From assembly GCA_017441385.1 (NCBI GenBank), contig JAFRXY010000025.1, forward strand, positions 62,001 through 126,000: a stretch of 64,000 nucleotides of DNA, in the 5' to 3' direction. A program made the position numbers and the translations under genes. Positions 16,671 to 27,306 of the stretch are shown here, one piece after another (positions within the stretch are counted from its first letter, which is position 1; each line of letters starts with the position of its first letter). The notes under the pieces are model-generated. The model had not been told where the DNA came from. It made no database searches and worked only from the letters and a program-made list of their open reading frames with translations. This DNA is from Clostridia bacterium. Its GTDB lineage: Bacteria; Bacillota; Clostridia; Oscillospirales; Acutalibacteraceae.

Positions 16671-17408
16671 TCAATACCTGCCGCCGTCGACTCTGACAGT
16701 CTGCCCGTTAATGTATTTTGCATTGTCAGATATCAGGAACAGAATCAAGTCGGCGATGTCATTCGGACTTGCTAAACGATTCAGAGGAACAGTTTCCAGA
16801 TATTCACCTGTAAAATAGTCCATCACAGGCGCAATCATATCTGTTTCAACACCGCCCGGGGCAACTGCATTGACCCTGATACCGTATTTTCCTACTTCCG
16901 AAGCCAGATTTTTCGTAAATGAGGAAACAGCAGCCTTTGAAGAACCGTAAATTGTATTGCAAGGCAGTACATCTTCCGCGCAGATAGACGACATATTGAT
17001 GATACATCCGTTTTTCTGCCGTATCATTTTTTTAATACAATACTGTGTAATTTCAAGCATGGCAAAAAAATTGACATTGTACAGGTTCCTTGCCTCGTCG
17101 ATTTTTGTCATCATAAACGGCTTATTATAAAAAGTGACACCGGCATTGTTTATCAGAATATCAATATCTATATGCATATCAAATATTTCTTTCATTCCGT
17201 TTTTTATGGCCTGAGAATCTGTAAGATCAAAGCACACATTGCGAATACTCACGGAATATTCTTTTTCAATCGCGCGTAATTCTTCCGAAAATTCCGGTTT
17301 GTAATTTCTTGTATGGGCAATAATATTATAACCGTTTTGTGCGCATTTCAGCAAAATGACTTTTCCTATTCCCCTGTTTGAACCAGTAATCAGAACATTC
17401 TTATTCAT
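16671..17408 (-). CDS. Short-chain dehydrogenase/reductase, divergent operon
   Basis: A 245-residue SDR with TGSNRGIG (residues 8-15), NNAGVT, the serine in NMSSICAE, YGSSKAA and C-terminal DGGRY: a complete classical SDR active site. It overlaps the upstream GNAT gene by eight bases. Sequence similarity to the SDR at 12180 and its position facing module B suggest that it acts on a related keto-intermediate. Substrate unknown. Codon use is AT-rich like module B. Confidence 0.88.
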   Translation of the reverse strand: MNKNVLITGSNRGIGKVILLKCAQNGYNIIAHTRNYKPEFSEELRAIEKEYSVSIRNVCFDLTDSQAIKNGMKEIFDMHIDIDILINNAGVTFYNKPFMMTKIDEARNLYNVNFFAMLEITQYCIKKMIRQKNGCIINMSSICAEDVLPCNTIYGSSKAAVSSFTKNLASEVGKYGIRVNAVAPGGVETDMIAPVMDYFTGEYLETVPLNRLASPNDIADLILFLISDNAKYINGQTVRVDGGRY

Positions 17409-18135
17409 TATCTAACCTCTCTTTATGTCGAATGAAAGTATATGTGATTTCTTTTATTTCATATCCGTGCGCATTTAAATTTCTGATCTGAGCAATATTA
17501 TTGGTAGAGACATAAGAGTCAATCGACTTTGCGCCGAACGCTTTTACAAATTCCGGCCCTTTTACCACAGCGCCCAGTCCGCTATTTCGATATGCATTGT
17601 AAACGCCGCCCAAAAAAGAGGTATAATGACCGTCCCCGATTTCTCTCAAAGCAAAAAAGCCTATGCTATTTCCACGGTATACGTATTTATAATACTCTGT
17701 ACCCCGTCCAAGTTCATCGTCAATCCAGTTAATATACCGCTGTGCAGCCTGCTCTTTGCTAAAATAGCTGTCAAGATACACACGATCACTGTCAAACAAT
17801 CCATCTTTTACCTCGGATTTCAAATAATCAATATCCGATGAATCCATCTTGACAATATCAATGGAATCATAAATACGACGTTCGATTTTAGACACTTCCA
17901 TGTTTTTCAGATGGTTCACCAGATGAACCATACCTTCGATAAATATGTATCCGTATTTTTGAACGGCAAAAATAATATCAACCCGGTCATTCGGAATCTT
18001 CAGAACAATATATTGTGCGTTGGGATTTTTGACAGCCGCTTCCACTTCGGAAAGCGAATCATTCCGGTCAATGGATATTTCTATTGTTTCCACCCCGAGG
18101 TTTCTTTTTTCCCATTCAGCATTCACAATCTTCAT
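17401..18135 (-). CDS. GNAT-family N-acyltransferase-like protein
   Basis: The product has 244 residues. The C-terminal half reads as a GNAT fold: GNSIGFFALREIG, then LGGVYNAYRNSGLGAVV, where a basic/glycine acetyl-CoA loop is expected, and ending with NNIAQIRNLNAHGYEI. This resembles WecD-type amino-sugar acetyltransferases and related N-acyltransferases. The N-terminal 120 residues are not recognised. It may acylate the amino group of a sugar made in this locus, using acyl-CoA or acyl-ACP (inference). The ATG at 18135 follows AAAGGAG. It is first in a two-gene operon with a strong promoter. Confidence 0.75.
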   Translation of the reverse strand: MKIVNAEWEKRNLGVETIEISIDRNDSLSEVEAAVKNPNAQYIVLKIPNDRVDIIFAVQKYGYIFIEGMVHLVNHLKNMEVSKIERRIYDSIDIVKMDSSDIDYLKSEVKDGLFDSDRVYLDSYFSKEQAAQRYINWIDDELGRGTEYYKYVYRGNSIGFFALREIGDGHYTSFLGGVYNAYRNSGLGAVVKGPEFVKAFGAKSIDSYVSTNNIAQIRNLNAHGYEIKEITYTFIRHKERLDNE

Positions 18136-18174
18136 AGCTTTCTCCTTTGATACACATGATTTTAAAAAAACATT

Positions 18175-18263
18175 ACATCATTCAAGCTTATCACATCATA
18201 ACATATCAGCGCGATTATGTCAACAATTTCTCTAATATTTTTGCGATCTCATCATGACATCAT
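18175..18263 (-). promoter_or_regulatory. Promoter with three ATGATGT boxes for the GNAT/SDR operon
   Basis: On the minus strand a perfect TTGACA (18223-18218) and TATGAT (18200-18195) are separated by 17 bases. The heptamer ATGATGT (read on the minus strand) occurs at 18263-18257, 18199-18193 and 18181-18175: upstream of, across, and downstream of the -10. The arrangement suggests an operator for an unidentified regulator. Confidence 0.7.
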
Positions 18264-18286
18264 TACATCAAAGCCATAAAAAATCA

Positions 18287-19522
18287 TTATTTTCGTTTGC
18301 CTTGACGCGGATTTTCTTCATTGCCTGCTTTGAAGCTGTAGATAGGTTTGATGACTTCGTGGATTACTACCGTCGGGGCAATGTTGTTCACAATGTCCTC
18401 CATCCGCTTGTATGCCATGGGGCATTCGTCCAGCGTATCTCCGTTGACCGAGGTGGTATAAATTCCCTTCATCTCCTTGCGGAAGGAGGAAACGGTGAAG
18501 CTCTCCCGCGCTTCCCTCCGGCTCATCAGGCGGCCGGCGCCGTGGGGTGCGGAATAATTCCAGTCGGGGTTTCCCCTGCCGGTGCAGAGCAGACAGCCGT
18601 CCCGCATGTTGACCGGAATGATGAGCTTTTCCCCTTCTCGCGCGGAAACAGCGCCCTTGCGGAGAATCATGCTGTCGGTGTCGATGTAATTGTGAACGGT
18701 GGTGAATTCGCCGTCCACCTTGAATTTCATTCCTTTGATCAGCTCGTGCGCCATCGCCCTGCGGTTGAGTACGGCAAAGTGCTGCACGATTTTCATGTCG
18801 TGAATGTAGGCTTCGAACAACTGTCCGCTGGCATAGGCAAGCTGTCGCGGCACGGTGCAGCTCAGCCCGTTGTGTAGGGCTTTCAAAGCGGATTGTAGCT
18901 CACTCTCCCTGCCATCCGCCTTATACTGCTCAACAAGGCGTCTGATCTCGTCCTCCGGCACGGAATTCAGCGCTTTCCACGCCTGTTCCTGATAATAGAA
19001 AGCCACTTCCAGACCGAGGTGACGGCTGCCGGAGTGAATTACGAGATAAATGCTGCCGTCCTCTCCCTTATCCGCTTCAATGAAGTGGTTGCCCCCGCCG
19101 AGTGTTCCCAAGCTGCGGTAAGCCTTGCCGATATCCACCTTTTCCGCGCAGTAAAGCTCGCTCAGATCAATTTCCTCCGCAACCGCGTGCGCCCTGCTGC
19201 GGACACTGAATCCGGCGGGAATAAGGGCATTCACCGCCTTGTCAAGCTGCTGCACTTCAATGAATTTATTCCTGAGTTTGACCACTTCCATGCCGCATCC
19301 GATATCCACACCCACCAGATTCGGGACTACGGAATCGGAGATGGTCATGGTGGTTCCGATTGTACATCCCGCGCCGGCGTGAACGTCAGGCATGACGCGT
19401 ATGACGGAATCCCGCGTGAAGGGCTGGTCACACAGCAGCCGGATCTGTTCGATAGCCGACTGTTCCACAACGTTCGTAAATACTTTGGCGGTATTGTATT
19501 TTCCTGTGACTGTCTGTTCCAA
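18287..19522 (-). CDS. rtcB: RtcB-family RNA ligase
   Basis: The product has 411 residues. RtcB joins RNA 2',3'-cyclic phosphate or 3'-phosphate ends to 5'-OH ends through a guanylated histidine, using GTP and Mn. Diagnostic motifs are present: MPDVHAGAG, GVDIGCGM (metal cysteine), LGGGNHFIE, HSGSRHLG, and the guanylation histidine in SAPHGAGR. The start is TTG 19522 with AAGGTGAT suitably placed; no nearby ATG fits. It is shorter than E. coli RtcB but matches the compact form seen in many Firmicutes. It has its own promoter, and no archease or RtcR is nearby. Confidence 0.92.
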   Translation of the reverse strand: MEQTVTGKYNTAKVFTNVVEQSAIEQIRLLCDQPFTRDSVIRVMPDVHAGAGCTIGTTMTISDSVVPNLVGVDIGCGMEVVKLRNKFIEVQQLDKAVNALIPAGFSVRSRAHAVAEEIDLSELYCAEKVDIGKAYRSLGTLGGGNHFIEADKGEDGSIYLVIHSGSRHLGLEVAFYYQEQAWKALNSVPEDEIRRLVEQYKADGRESELQSALKALHNGLSCTVPRQLAYASGQLFEAYIHDMKIVQHFAVLNRRAMAHELIKGMKFKVDGEFTTVHNYIDTDSMILRKGAVSAREGEKLIIPVNMRDGCLLCTGRGNPDWNYSAPHGAGRLMSRREARESFTVSSFRKEMKGIYTTSVNGDTLDECPMAYKRMEDIVNNIAPTVVIHEVIKPIYSFKAGNEENPRQGKRK

Positions 19523-19579
19523 GAAACAATCACCTTCCTTTCGTTTTCAAACTGAAAAAAGTATCCTTGCATGAGATAT

Positions 19580-19608
19580 ATTGTACCCCGCAAAGGCGCA
19601 GAAATCAA
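19580..19608 (-). promoter_or_regulatory. Promoter of the rtcB-like gene
   Basis: Minus-strand TTGATT (19608-19603), a 17-base spacer and TACAAT (19585-19580), about 60 bases upstream of the TTG start. Confidence 0.75.
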
Positions 19609-19692
19609 TATTGCAAAGCTAAAGAAAAGATAAAGAATCCAATACAATTATATGGTGATCGTTACTCACTTATTTCGTCCATCACAAATCAA

Positions 19693-19731
19693 CAGCCCCG
19701 TTGACGCAAATCACCTGCGTCAACGGGGCTG
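19693..19731 (-). terminator. Strong hairpin terminator after glyA
   Basis: Perfect 15-base-pair stem CAGCCCCGTTGACGC/GCGTCAACGGGGCTG with a nine-base loop, just after the glyA stop. The following minus-strand sequence, TTGATTTGT, is moderately T-rich. Confidence 0.85.
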
Positions 19732-19756
19732 CATTATTATTTGGTAAAGGGAATGC

Positions 19757-21010
19757 TTACTGATAGAGCGGATAGGCTTCCAGCAGCTGTGTCACGCCTT
19801 CGCGGATGGCGTCGGCGCTGCCCTCGAAATCGGTGATGGCGAGGGAAATGTATTCGGCGATCTTCTTCATGTCCTTCTCGACAAGACCTCTGGTAGTGAC
19901 GGCGGGCGTGCCGAGGCGGACGCCGCTTGTCACAAAGGGGCTGAGCGGCTCGTTGGGAATGGTATTCTTGTTGGCGGTAATGTAAACGTCGTCGAGTCTG
20001 CGCTCCAGTTCCTTGCCGGTAATGCCGGTGTCGCGCAGATCGAGCAGAATGAGGTGGTTGTCGGTGCCGCCGGACACCATCTTAATGCCGCGGGCGTCGA
20101 ATTCCTCCGCCATGGCGGCGGCATTGGCGACGATTTGCTTGCCGTAGGCCTTGAATTCAGGCTTGAGCGCCTCGCCGAAGCAGACCGCCTTGCCGGCGAT
20201 GGTGTGCATGAGCGGGCCGCCCTGCGTGCCGGGGAATATCGCCTTGTCGATGGCCTTGGCGTACTCCTCGCGGCAGAGAATCATGCCGCCTCTGGGGCCG
20301 CGCAGGGTCTTGTGGGTGGTGGTGGTGACGATGTCGGCATATTCCACGGGATTCTGATGCATGCCCGCGGCGACAAGGCCGGCGATGTGAGCCATATCCA
20401 CCATCAGCAGAGCGCCGACGGACTTTGCGATCTCGCTGAATTTGGCGAAATCAATGGCTCTGGGGTAGGCGCTTGCGCCCGCGACGATCATCTTGGGCTT
20501 GACCTGCTGCGCAATTTCATAGACCTTTTCGTAATCGATTCTGCCGGTTTCTCCGTCAACGCCGTAGGGAACGAAGTTGTAGAATTTACCCGACATATTG
20601 ACAGGGGAGCCGTGGGTCAGATGACCGCCCTCGGCGAGATTCATGCCCATGACGGTATCACCCGGCTGGAGAAGCGCGAAATAAACCGCGGTGTTCGCCT
20701 GTGCGCCGGAATGAGGCTGCACGTTGGCGTGTTGGGCGCCGAAAAGCTCACAGGCTCTGCTGCGGGCAATGTCCTCCACCACGTCAACGCACTGGCAGCC
20801 GCCGTAATAGCGCTTGCCGGGGTATCCCTCGGCGTACTTGTTGGTGAGCACACTTCCCATAGCTGCCAGAACAGCGGGGGAAACAAGATTTTCGGAAGCG
20901 ATCAGTTCGAGATTCCTTCTCTGTCTGGCAAGCTCGTCGCCCATAGCGGCGGCGACTTCGCTGTCGTAAGACTGAAGGAAACCGATGGAATCAAGCATAT
21001 CTGCGTACAT
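19757..21010 (-). CDS. glyA: Serine hydroxymethyltransferase
   Basis: PLP enzyme converting serine and tetrahydrofolate to glycine and methylene-tetrahydrofolate; 417 residues, the normal length. Seen: [45 protein letters not shown], and the PLP-lysine motif [16 protein letters not shown] 21010 lies about ten bases after AAAGGA; the open frame extends further upstream, but those starts would include the promoter. It is monocistronic, with its own promoter and terminator. Confidence 0.97.
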   Translation of the reverse strand: MYADMLDSIGFLQSYDSEVAAAMGDELARQRRNLELIASENLVSPAVLAAMGSVLTNKYAEGYPGKRYYGGCQCVDVVEDIARSRACELFGAQHANVQPHSGAQANTAVYFALLQPGDTVMGMNLAEGGHLTHGSPVNMSGKFYNFVPYGVDGETGRIDYEKVYEIAQQVKPKMIVAGASAYPRAIDFAKFSEIAKSVGALLMVDMAHIAGLVAAGMHQNPVEYADIVTTTTHKTLRGPRGGMILCREEYAKAIDKAIFPGTQGGPLMHTIAGKAVCFGEALKPEFKAYGKQIVANAAAMAEEFDARGIKMVSGGTDNHLILLDLRDTGITGKELERRLDDVYITANKNTIPNEPLSPFVTSGVRLGTPAVTTRGLVEKDMKKIAEYISLAITDFEGSADAIREGVTQLLEAYPLYQ

Positions 21011-21056
21011 TGGCTTCAACATCCTTTCATAGGTAAAGCGATAAAATAACTGATTC

Positions 21057-21085
21057 ATTATAACAGAAAACCGCGCCGCATGCAA
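21057..21085 (-). promoter_or_regulatory. Promoter of glyA
   Basis: Minus-strand TTGCAT (21085-21080), a 17-base spacer and consensus TATAAT (21062-21057). Confidence 0.85.
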
Positions 21086-21126
21086 CAATTTAATAAGCAA
21101 AAAAATGTAAAAATTTGACTGCCAAT

Positions 21127-21828
21127 TTATGCATTTTCTATTGTAATCTCCATCATCAGGCACTGGGTGTTCTTCTTGCCGTCGATCGCGTCCATATAGA
21201 TGTGATAGGTGCCGGCTTTATGCGGGGTAAAAGTCGCGGTGTTCGCGGTGGAGAAATCCTGTATCCTGACCCACGATCCGCCGCATTCATAGTAGAATTT
21301 GTAGGTGATTCTGCCTTCGCCGCCGGCGGAGGTGCCGGTGAGGGTGACTTCCGTGCCGACGGAAGGCGAAGCGGGATCGGCCGTCAGCGAGGTGACTTTG
21401 AGCGGAATTCCCTGCTCGACGGTGATGCAGAGCCGCTTGCAGGCGATCCTGCCGGAGGAATCCTTCGCGTCCACATAGACGTTGTAGAATCCCGCTTCGG
21501 AAGGCGTCCAGAGGAAGTAATCCTGCGTGCCGTAATCGCGCAGCCGCTTCCACACGCCGTCCTTTTCCACATAGAACTTGTACTGCACTTCGCCGTCCCC
21601 GTTGGAGGAACCGGCGAGCAGCCGGATCTCGGTGCCGGTGTACTGACCCGAAATGCGGTTGGCGTTGAGATCGGCGACGAAATCCGCGCCGGCCACGATT
21701 TCATACTGGAAGAGGGCGCATACCACCTTGCCGCCTGCGTCCTTCACGTCGCAGTAGACGGTATGGGTGCCGACGGTGGTGGCGTGCCAGTTGTAGGTAT
21801 TCCGGTCGGAATAATCCCACAGCTTTGT
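21127..21828 (-). pseudogene. 3' remnant of the surface-protein gene after an in-frame stop
   Basis: This stretch continues the same reading frame as the gene upstream after a TGA at 21831-21829. It encodes about 233 residues of Ig-like repeats closely matching the last part of the intact paralogue at 35285-39949. The paralogue reads KGVWTKLWDY where this gene reads KGV-stop-TKLWDY, so one base change (TGG to TGA) explains the break. No ribosome site suggests independent translation. Either the gene is truncated, the stop is read through, or the base is a sequence error. Confidence 0.85.
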
Positions 21829-24800
21829 TCAGACGCCTTTGCATTCGCTGTAGAATTTGTATTGCAGACTGCCCGTGCCGCCGGTCGCGTTGACTGTCAG
21901 ACGGATGGTTTTTCCTGCCGGCTGGGGAGAGGTGAATTCCGCTGTCATCAGCGCGGAGAGTTCTCCCTGCGCCCGCGTGACGACATATTTCATGCTGCGG
22001 CATTCCAGCACATTGCCGTCAATGTCCATGATGTCGGCATAGAGGGTGTAGGTGCCGGCCGCCGCCGGCTTCCACAGGCAGGAATTGCTTTCCGATACGT
22101 CTTGCAGCCGCTTCCATGAGCCGCCGCATTCGCTGTAGAATTTGTATTTGTCGCCGCCCGTCGCGGTGAGAATGATTTCGGTTCCCTGCTCCTGAGGAGA
22201 ATCGAGGGAGGCGGTGAAGCCCTTCGGTTCCACGGCCTTTACCGTGAAGTCGTCGGAATAGGCTTCGACTTCCGCGCCGGAAGAATCCCGCGCGGCGACG
22301 TACACCCTGTAATTCCCCGGTTCGGAGGGTGTGAAGAGATAACTGTCTTCCGAAGTGAATGTTCCTAAGTAATTATAACCGTCGCCGATAGCATAGCCGA
22401 AGGCATACTGCACTTCGCCGATACCGCCGCTGCGTTCCGCGGTGAATAGTATGTCGTCGCCGACTCTGACATCACTCAGATCGGAATCGGCTGCAAGCGC
22501 GACGCTCAGGGGATTCACCACCGTGACAACGCATTCCGCCGACTTTTCGGTTTCGGAAGTGACGGCGGTGACGGTCGCCCTGCCGGGGCCGACCGCCGTG
22601 ACCAAGCCTGTTTCCGATACGGTGGCGACGCTCTCGTCGGAGGAATTCCACGAGACAAGCTCGGTGCTTTCCACGGGCATGACGATGGCGGTGAGCTGCT
22701 TTGTGGCGCCGGCCAGCAGACTGACTTCGGTGTCAGTCAGCAGGATGTTTGCGGCGTAGACTTCGATGGAAGTAAAATGCATCTCCACGGTGTCTCGCAG
22801 CCCGCAATCCTTCTTCACGATCAGCCCCCACTGAGCGGAAGACCCCATGAAGTAGATATCGGAAAGACTGTCGGTGTCGAGGAAGGAATATTCCCCCAGC
22901 TTTTCCACCGTCGGATAAAGCGTGACATTGGTAAGGTATTCCATGTTGCTGAACGCGCCGAAGGGAATGACCTTCTGGTCGGTCACGGTGACGGAGCAGA
23001 GGGCATCCGGAATGCGGTAATTCGCGCCGGTCAGATTGGAGTCGCTTAACGCGAAATACTGCTGGGTTCCGGTCGCGTATTTTCCGAAGAAGTATCCCAG
23101 CACCGCGTCGTTTGTGCCGTTGGCTTCGCGGTGGCTGCCGATGAAGGGAACGGTCAGGCTGTTGAGCGAGTGGCAGCCGTCGAAGGCATTCGAGCCAAGG
23201 GAGATGACCGAGTCGGCTACCGTCGCTTCCTGAGCCGATGCCAGTCCGGCAAAGGCGTAATTCCCCACACGGGTCACACCGTCGCCCACTTCGACGGATT
23301 GGATTTCATGCCGGAGAGCGTGCCACGGTGTGTCGGTTTCGCCGCCGAAATCCGGCATATCGCCCTCGCCCCTGACAGAGAGCGTGCCGTCGTCCGCAAC
23401 TTCCCATGAAAGGCTGTCGGTAAGCTGTCCCGAACTGTCCCGCACTTCCACTTCGCAGGACGCCTGTAGAAAACCGAGCGTAGCGGTGATGACCGCCCTG
23501 CCCTTTTTCTTGCCGGTGACAACGCCGCTCACGGAAACCGTTGCGACCGATTCATCGGAGGAATGCCAGATCACGCCGTCGTGACCTGACTCCGGCGAGG
23601 TTTCCCAGTTCAGCTCGAGGGTCTTGCCGAGTCCCAGCGCGGAGGCGGACTGGCTCAGCGTAAGGCCCGTGGCAAAGCCGACGTTCATCAGATGGAATGT
23701 CGCTTCGCTGTCCACCAGCTTGGAGGAATAGCTGCCGTTGCCTTGGCTTTCCCATGTCAGGTAGGTGTACCGGAGCACGCCGTCGCCGTCAATGACGATC
23801 CTGTCAATCCTGACCGGAAGCTGTGAAGGCAGATTGCCCGCTTCTTCTGCCGGCATGGAATAAGGCGCGTCGCTTTCGCCTGTGGCGATGGAATAGCGGC
23901 GGATCTTCTGACCGGAACCGTAATAGATAATTCCGTCGTACAAAGCCATGCCGCCGGTGGCGTTCTCAACGACCGTCTTTCTGTCGCCGCCGTAGATGTC
24001 GGTGGAAACGATCTGTTCACTGTCCCCGTCGCGGAAATACCAGCGGTCGCCCCAGAGCTTCTGCTCGGTGAGCCTGCCGCGGGGCATGGCGGAGAAGGCG
24101 GTGGAAGCGGAGGCTTCACCGGCCGTCCATTCGTAATGATCCAGCTCGGCGATTTCGGCGTCATTGACAAAGAAGTAGCCGTAATTTTCATAACCGGAAC
24201 AGTCTGTGCCGGCTCTGAGCGTCGGATCGTCCCAAGTGGCGTCGACATGATACCATTCGCCGTCGAAGCAGACGAGATTCCAGCCGTGAACCATGCCGGA
24301 ACTGATGACGTTTTCGCAAGGAATGCCCATTTTGCTGAGCAGCAGCCAGTAAGCCGCCTGGTAACCCTGACAGACGCCGCGATGGAGCACAAGAATGCCG
24401 TAGGCGTTGCGGCAGGTGCCGTCGCCGGTGCTTTCATAATGTGCGGTGACAACGATACTGTCGTGCGCCGCGACGATTTTTTCAAAATCCGACTTGTTTT
24501 TCAGACTGTCGCAGATCGTATCCGCCGCGTCGTTGAGATCGGAGACCCGGTCGGCGAATTCCGTTTCGGTCAAGCTGTCGCGGTAACTGAAAGAAATCCC
24601 GTACAACGTGCCGGAGCTGGAGCCGTATCTGTACTGTGAAATGTTGGCGACGTCGTATTCAACAGGGTATTTTGCCTTGACCGCGTTGAGAATGGCGACG
24701 ACGTTTTCGGCGCTGGCGGGAATGCCGTAGGAATAGATCACCGCGTACTCGCCGGAAAAGCCGAACATGCCGGCGGCGACCGTGTCGATCAGTTCGTCGC

Positions 24801-25146
24801 TGAATGGTTCTCCGCGCTTGCGGACACCGCCGGTGATTTCGTCCGGCGACAGACTCCGGACGACAAGATCGTCCGGTACATTGTCCGAAGCGGGTGTCTG
24901 AACTTCCTCCGGCGCTTCTTCCGCGGCGGGAATGTCTTCCGCGGCGGGGGGTTCCTGCTCCTCGGGAATGATTTCTTCCGGGGGCGGCTGTATGTCTTCC
25001 TGCGTGCCGCTCTTCACGTCCGCCGTGTCCAGCACCGCAACCGGTTCGGGCAGTTCCGGAGGCTCGGACTGAGCCAGCACGGGAGCGCTGTAGGAGATGA
25101 AAAGCGCCGCCGTCAGACTGACGGCAAGCAGTTTTCTAAATGTCAT
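21829..25146 (-). CDS. Secreted transglutaminase-like/BIG2/leucine-rich surface protein, truncated
   Basis: The product has 1105 residues. A signal peptide (about residues 1-26, ending APVLAQS) is followed by a Pro/Glu-rich linker. A transglutaminase-like core follows with Cys near 255 (GVCQGYQAA), His near 285 (MVHGWN) and Asp near 302 (HVDATWD). Two BIG2 Ig-like domains carry SSDESVATVS; between them are BspA-type leucine-rich repeats (YAFAGLAS, NAFDGCHSL). C-terminal Ig-like repeats with KFYSECGGSWKRLQD end at an in-frame TGA. The protein probably works at the cell surface, in wall remodelling or adhesion. No LPXTG sorting signal was seen. The repeats at its C-terminus recur in the protein at 35285. 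Confidence 0.85.
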   Translation of the reverse strand: MTFRKLLAVSLTAALFISYSAPVLAQSEPPELPEPVAVLDTADVKSGTQEDIQPPPEEIIPEEQEPPAAEDIPAAEEAPEEVQTPASDNVPDDLVVRSLSPDEITGGVRKRGEPFSDELIDTVAAGMFGFSGEYAVIYSYGIPASAENVVAILNAVKAKYPVEYDVANISQYRYGSSSGTLYGISFSYRDSLTETEFADRVSDLNDAADTICDSLKNKSDFEKIVAAHDSIVVTAHYESTGDGTCRNAYGILVLHRGVCQGYQAAYWLLLSKMGIPCENVISSGMVHGWNLVCFDGEWYHVDATWDDPTLRAGTDCSGYENYGYFFVNDAEIAELDHYEWTAGEASASTAFSAMPRGRLTEQKLWGDRWYFRDGDSEQIVSTDIYGGDRKTVVENATGGMALYDGIIYYGSGQKIRRYSIATGESDAPYSMPAEEAGNLPSQLPVRIDRIVIDGDGVLRYTYLTWESQGNGSYSSKLVDSEATFHLMNVGFATGLTLSQSASALGLGKTLELNWETSPESGHDGVIWHSSDESVATVSVSGVVTGKKKGRAVITATLGFLQASCEVEVRDSSGQLTDSLSWEVADDGTLSVRGEGDMPDFGGETDTPWHALRHEIQSVEVGDGVTRVGNYAFAGLASAQEATVADSVISLGSNAFDGCHSLNSLTVPFIGSHREANGTNDAVLGYFFGKYATGTQQYFALSDSNLTGANYRIPDALCSVTVTDQKVIPFGAFSNMEYLTNVTLYPTVEKLGEYSFLDTDSLSDIYFMGSSAQWGLIVKKDCGLRDTVEMHFTSIEVYAANILLTDTEVSLLAGATKQLTAIVMPVESTELVSWNSSDESVATVSETGLVTAVGPGRATVTAVTSETEKSAECVVTVVNPLSVALAADSDLSDVRVGDDILFTAERSGGIGEVQYAFGYAIGDGYNYLGTFTSEDSYLFTPSEPGNYRVYVAARDSSGAEVEAYSDDFTVKAVEPKGFTASLDSPQEQGTEIILTATGGDKYKFYSECGGSWKRLQDVSESNSCLWKPAAAGTYTLYADIMDIDGNVLECRSMKYVVTRAQGELSALMTAEFTSPQPAGKTIRLTVNATGGTGSLQYKFYSECKGV

Positions 25147-25183
25147 TGCATCACTTATCCTTTCGGTTTATTATTATCAATTC

Positions 25184-25212
25184 ATTATATCATACTCAGA
25201 AATCCGTTGCAA
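25184..25212 (-). promoter_or_regulatory. Promoter of the transglutaminase-like surface protein
   Basis: Minus-strand TTGCAA (25212-25207), a 17-base spacer and TATAAT (25189-25184), divergent from the typA promoter. Confidence 0.85.
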
Positions 25213-25329
25213 TAGACATCTCACAGGAAATGCCCGGTAAATCTTCCGTATCATCAAAAATTTACAAAAAATTTTAAGATATGGCTCTCCATTTCTTCAC
25301 GCGGAGGACGGAATTTTTGCCCGATGTGG

Positions 25330-25358
25330 TTCAAAACGCGGGAAAAATATGCTATAAT
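25330..25358 (+). promoter_or_regulatory. Promoter of typA
   Basis: TTCAAA (25330-25335), a 17-base spacer and consensus TATAAT (25353-25358), 40 bases before the start codon. Confidence 0.75.
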
Positions 25359-25397
25359 ACCAATTAAATCCGTATGTGAAAAAGAAGGTACGTTTGA

Positions 25398-27224
<1,827 letters not shown>

Positions 27225-27306
27225 TTTCAATTATCCGGTTCATGGAAGCGAAATGCTTTTATGAGCCGGATTTTATTTTTCATTCCAACGGATTATCCGC
27301 TCCATT

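Noticed and set aside
16519..16818. 99-codon plus-strand frame
   Set aside because: It spans the terminator and the antisense of the SDR gene; no ribosome site.
4550..18135. A bioluminescence (lux) operon
   Set aside because: LuxC- and LuxE-like genes are present but no luciferase LuxA/LuxB-like gene is, and the neighbours are glycan enzymes.
20054..21049. 331-codon plus-strand frame
   Set aside because: Antisense to glyA.
21740..21835. Programmed frameshift in the surface protein
   Set aside because: Both parts are in the same frame; the break is a single TGA codon, so frameshifting is not needed.
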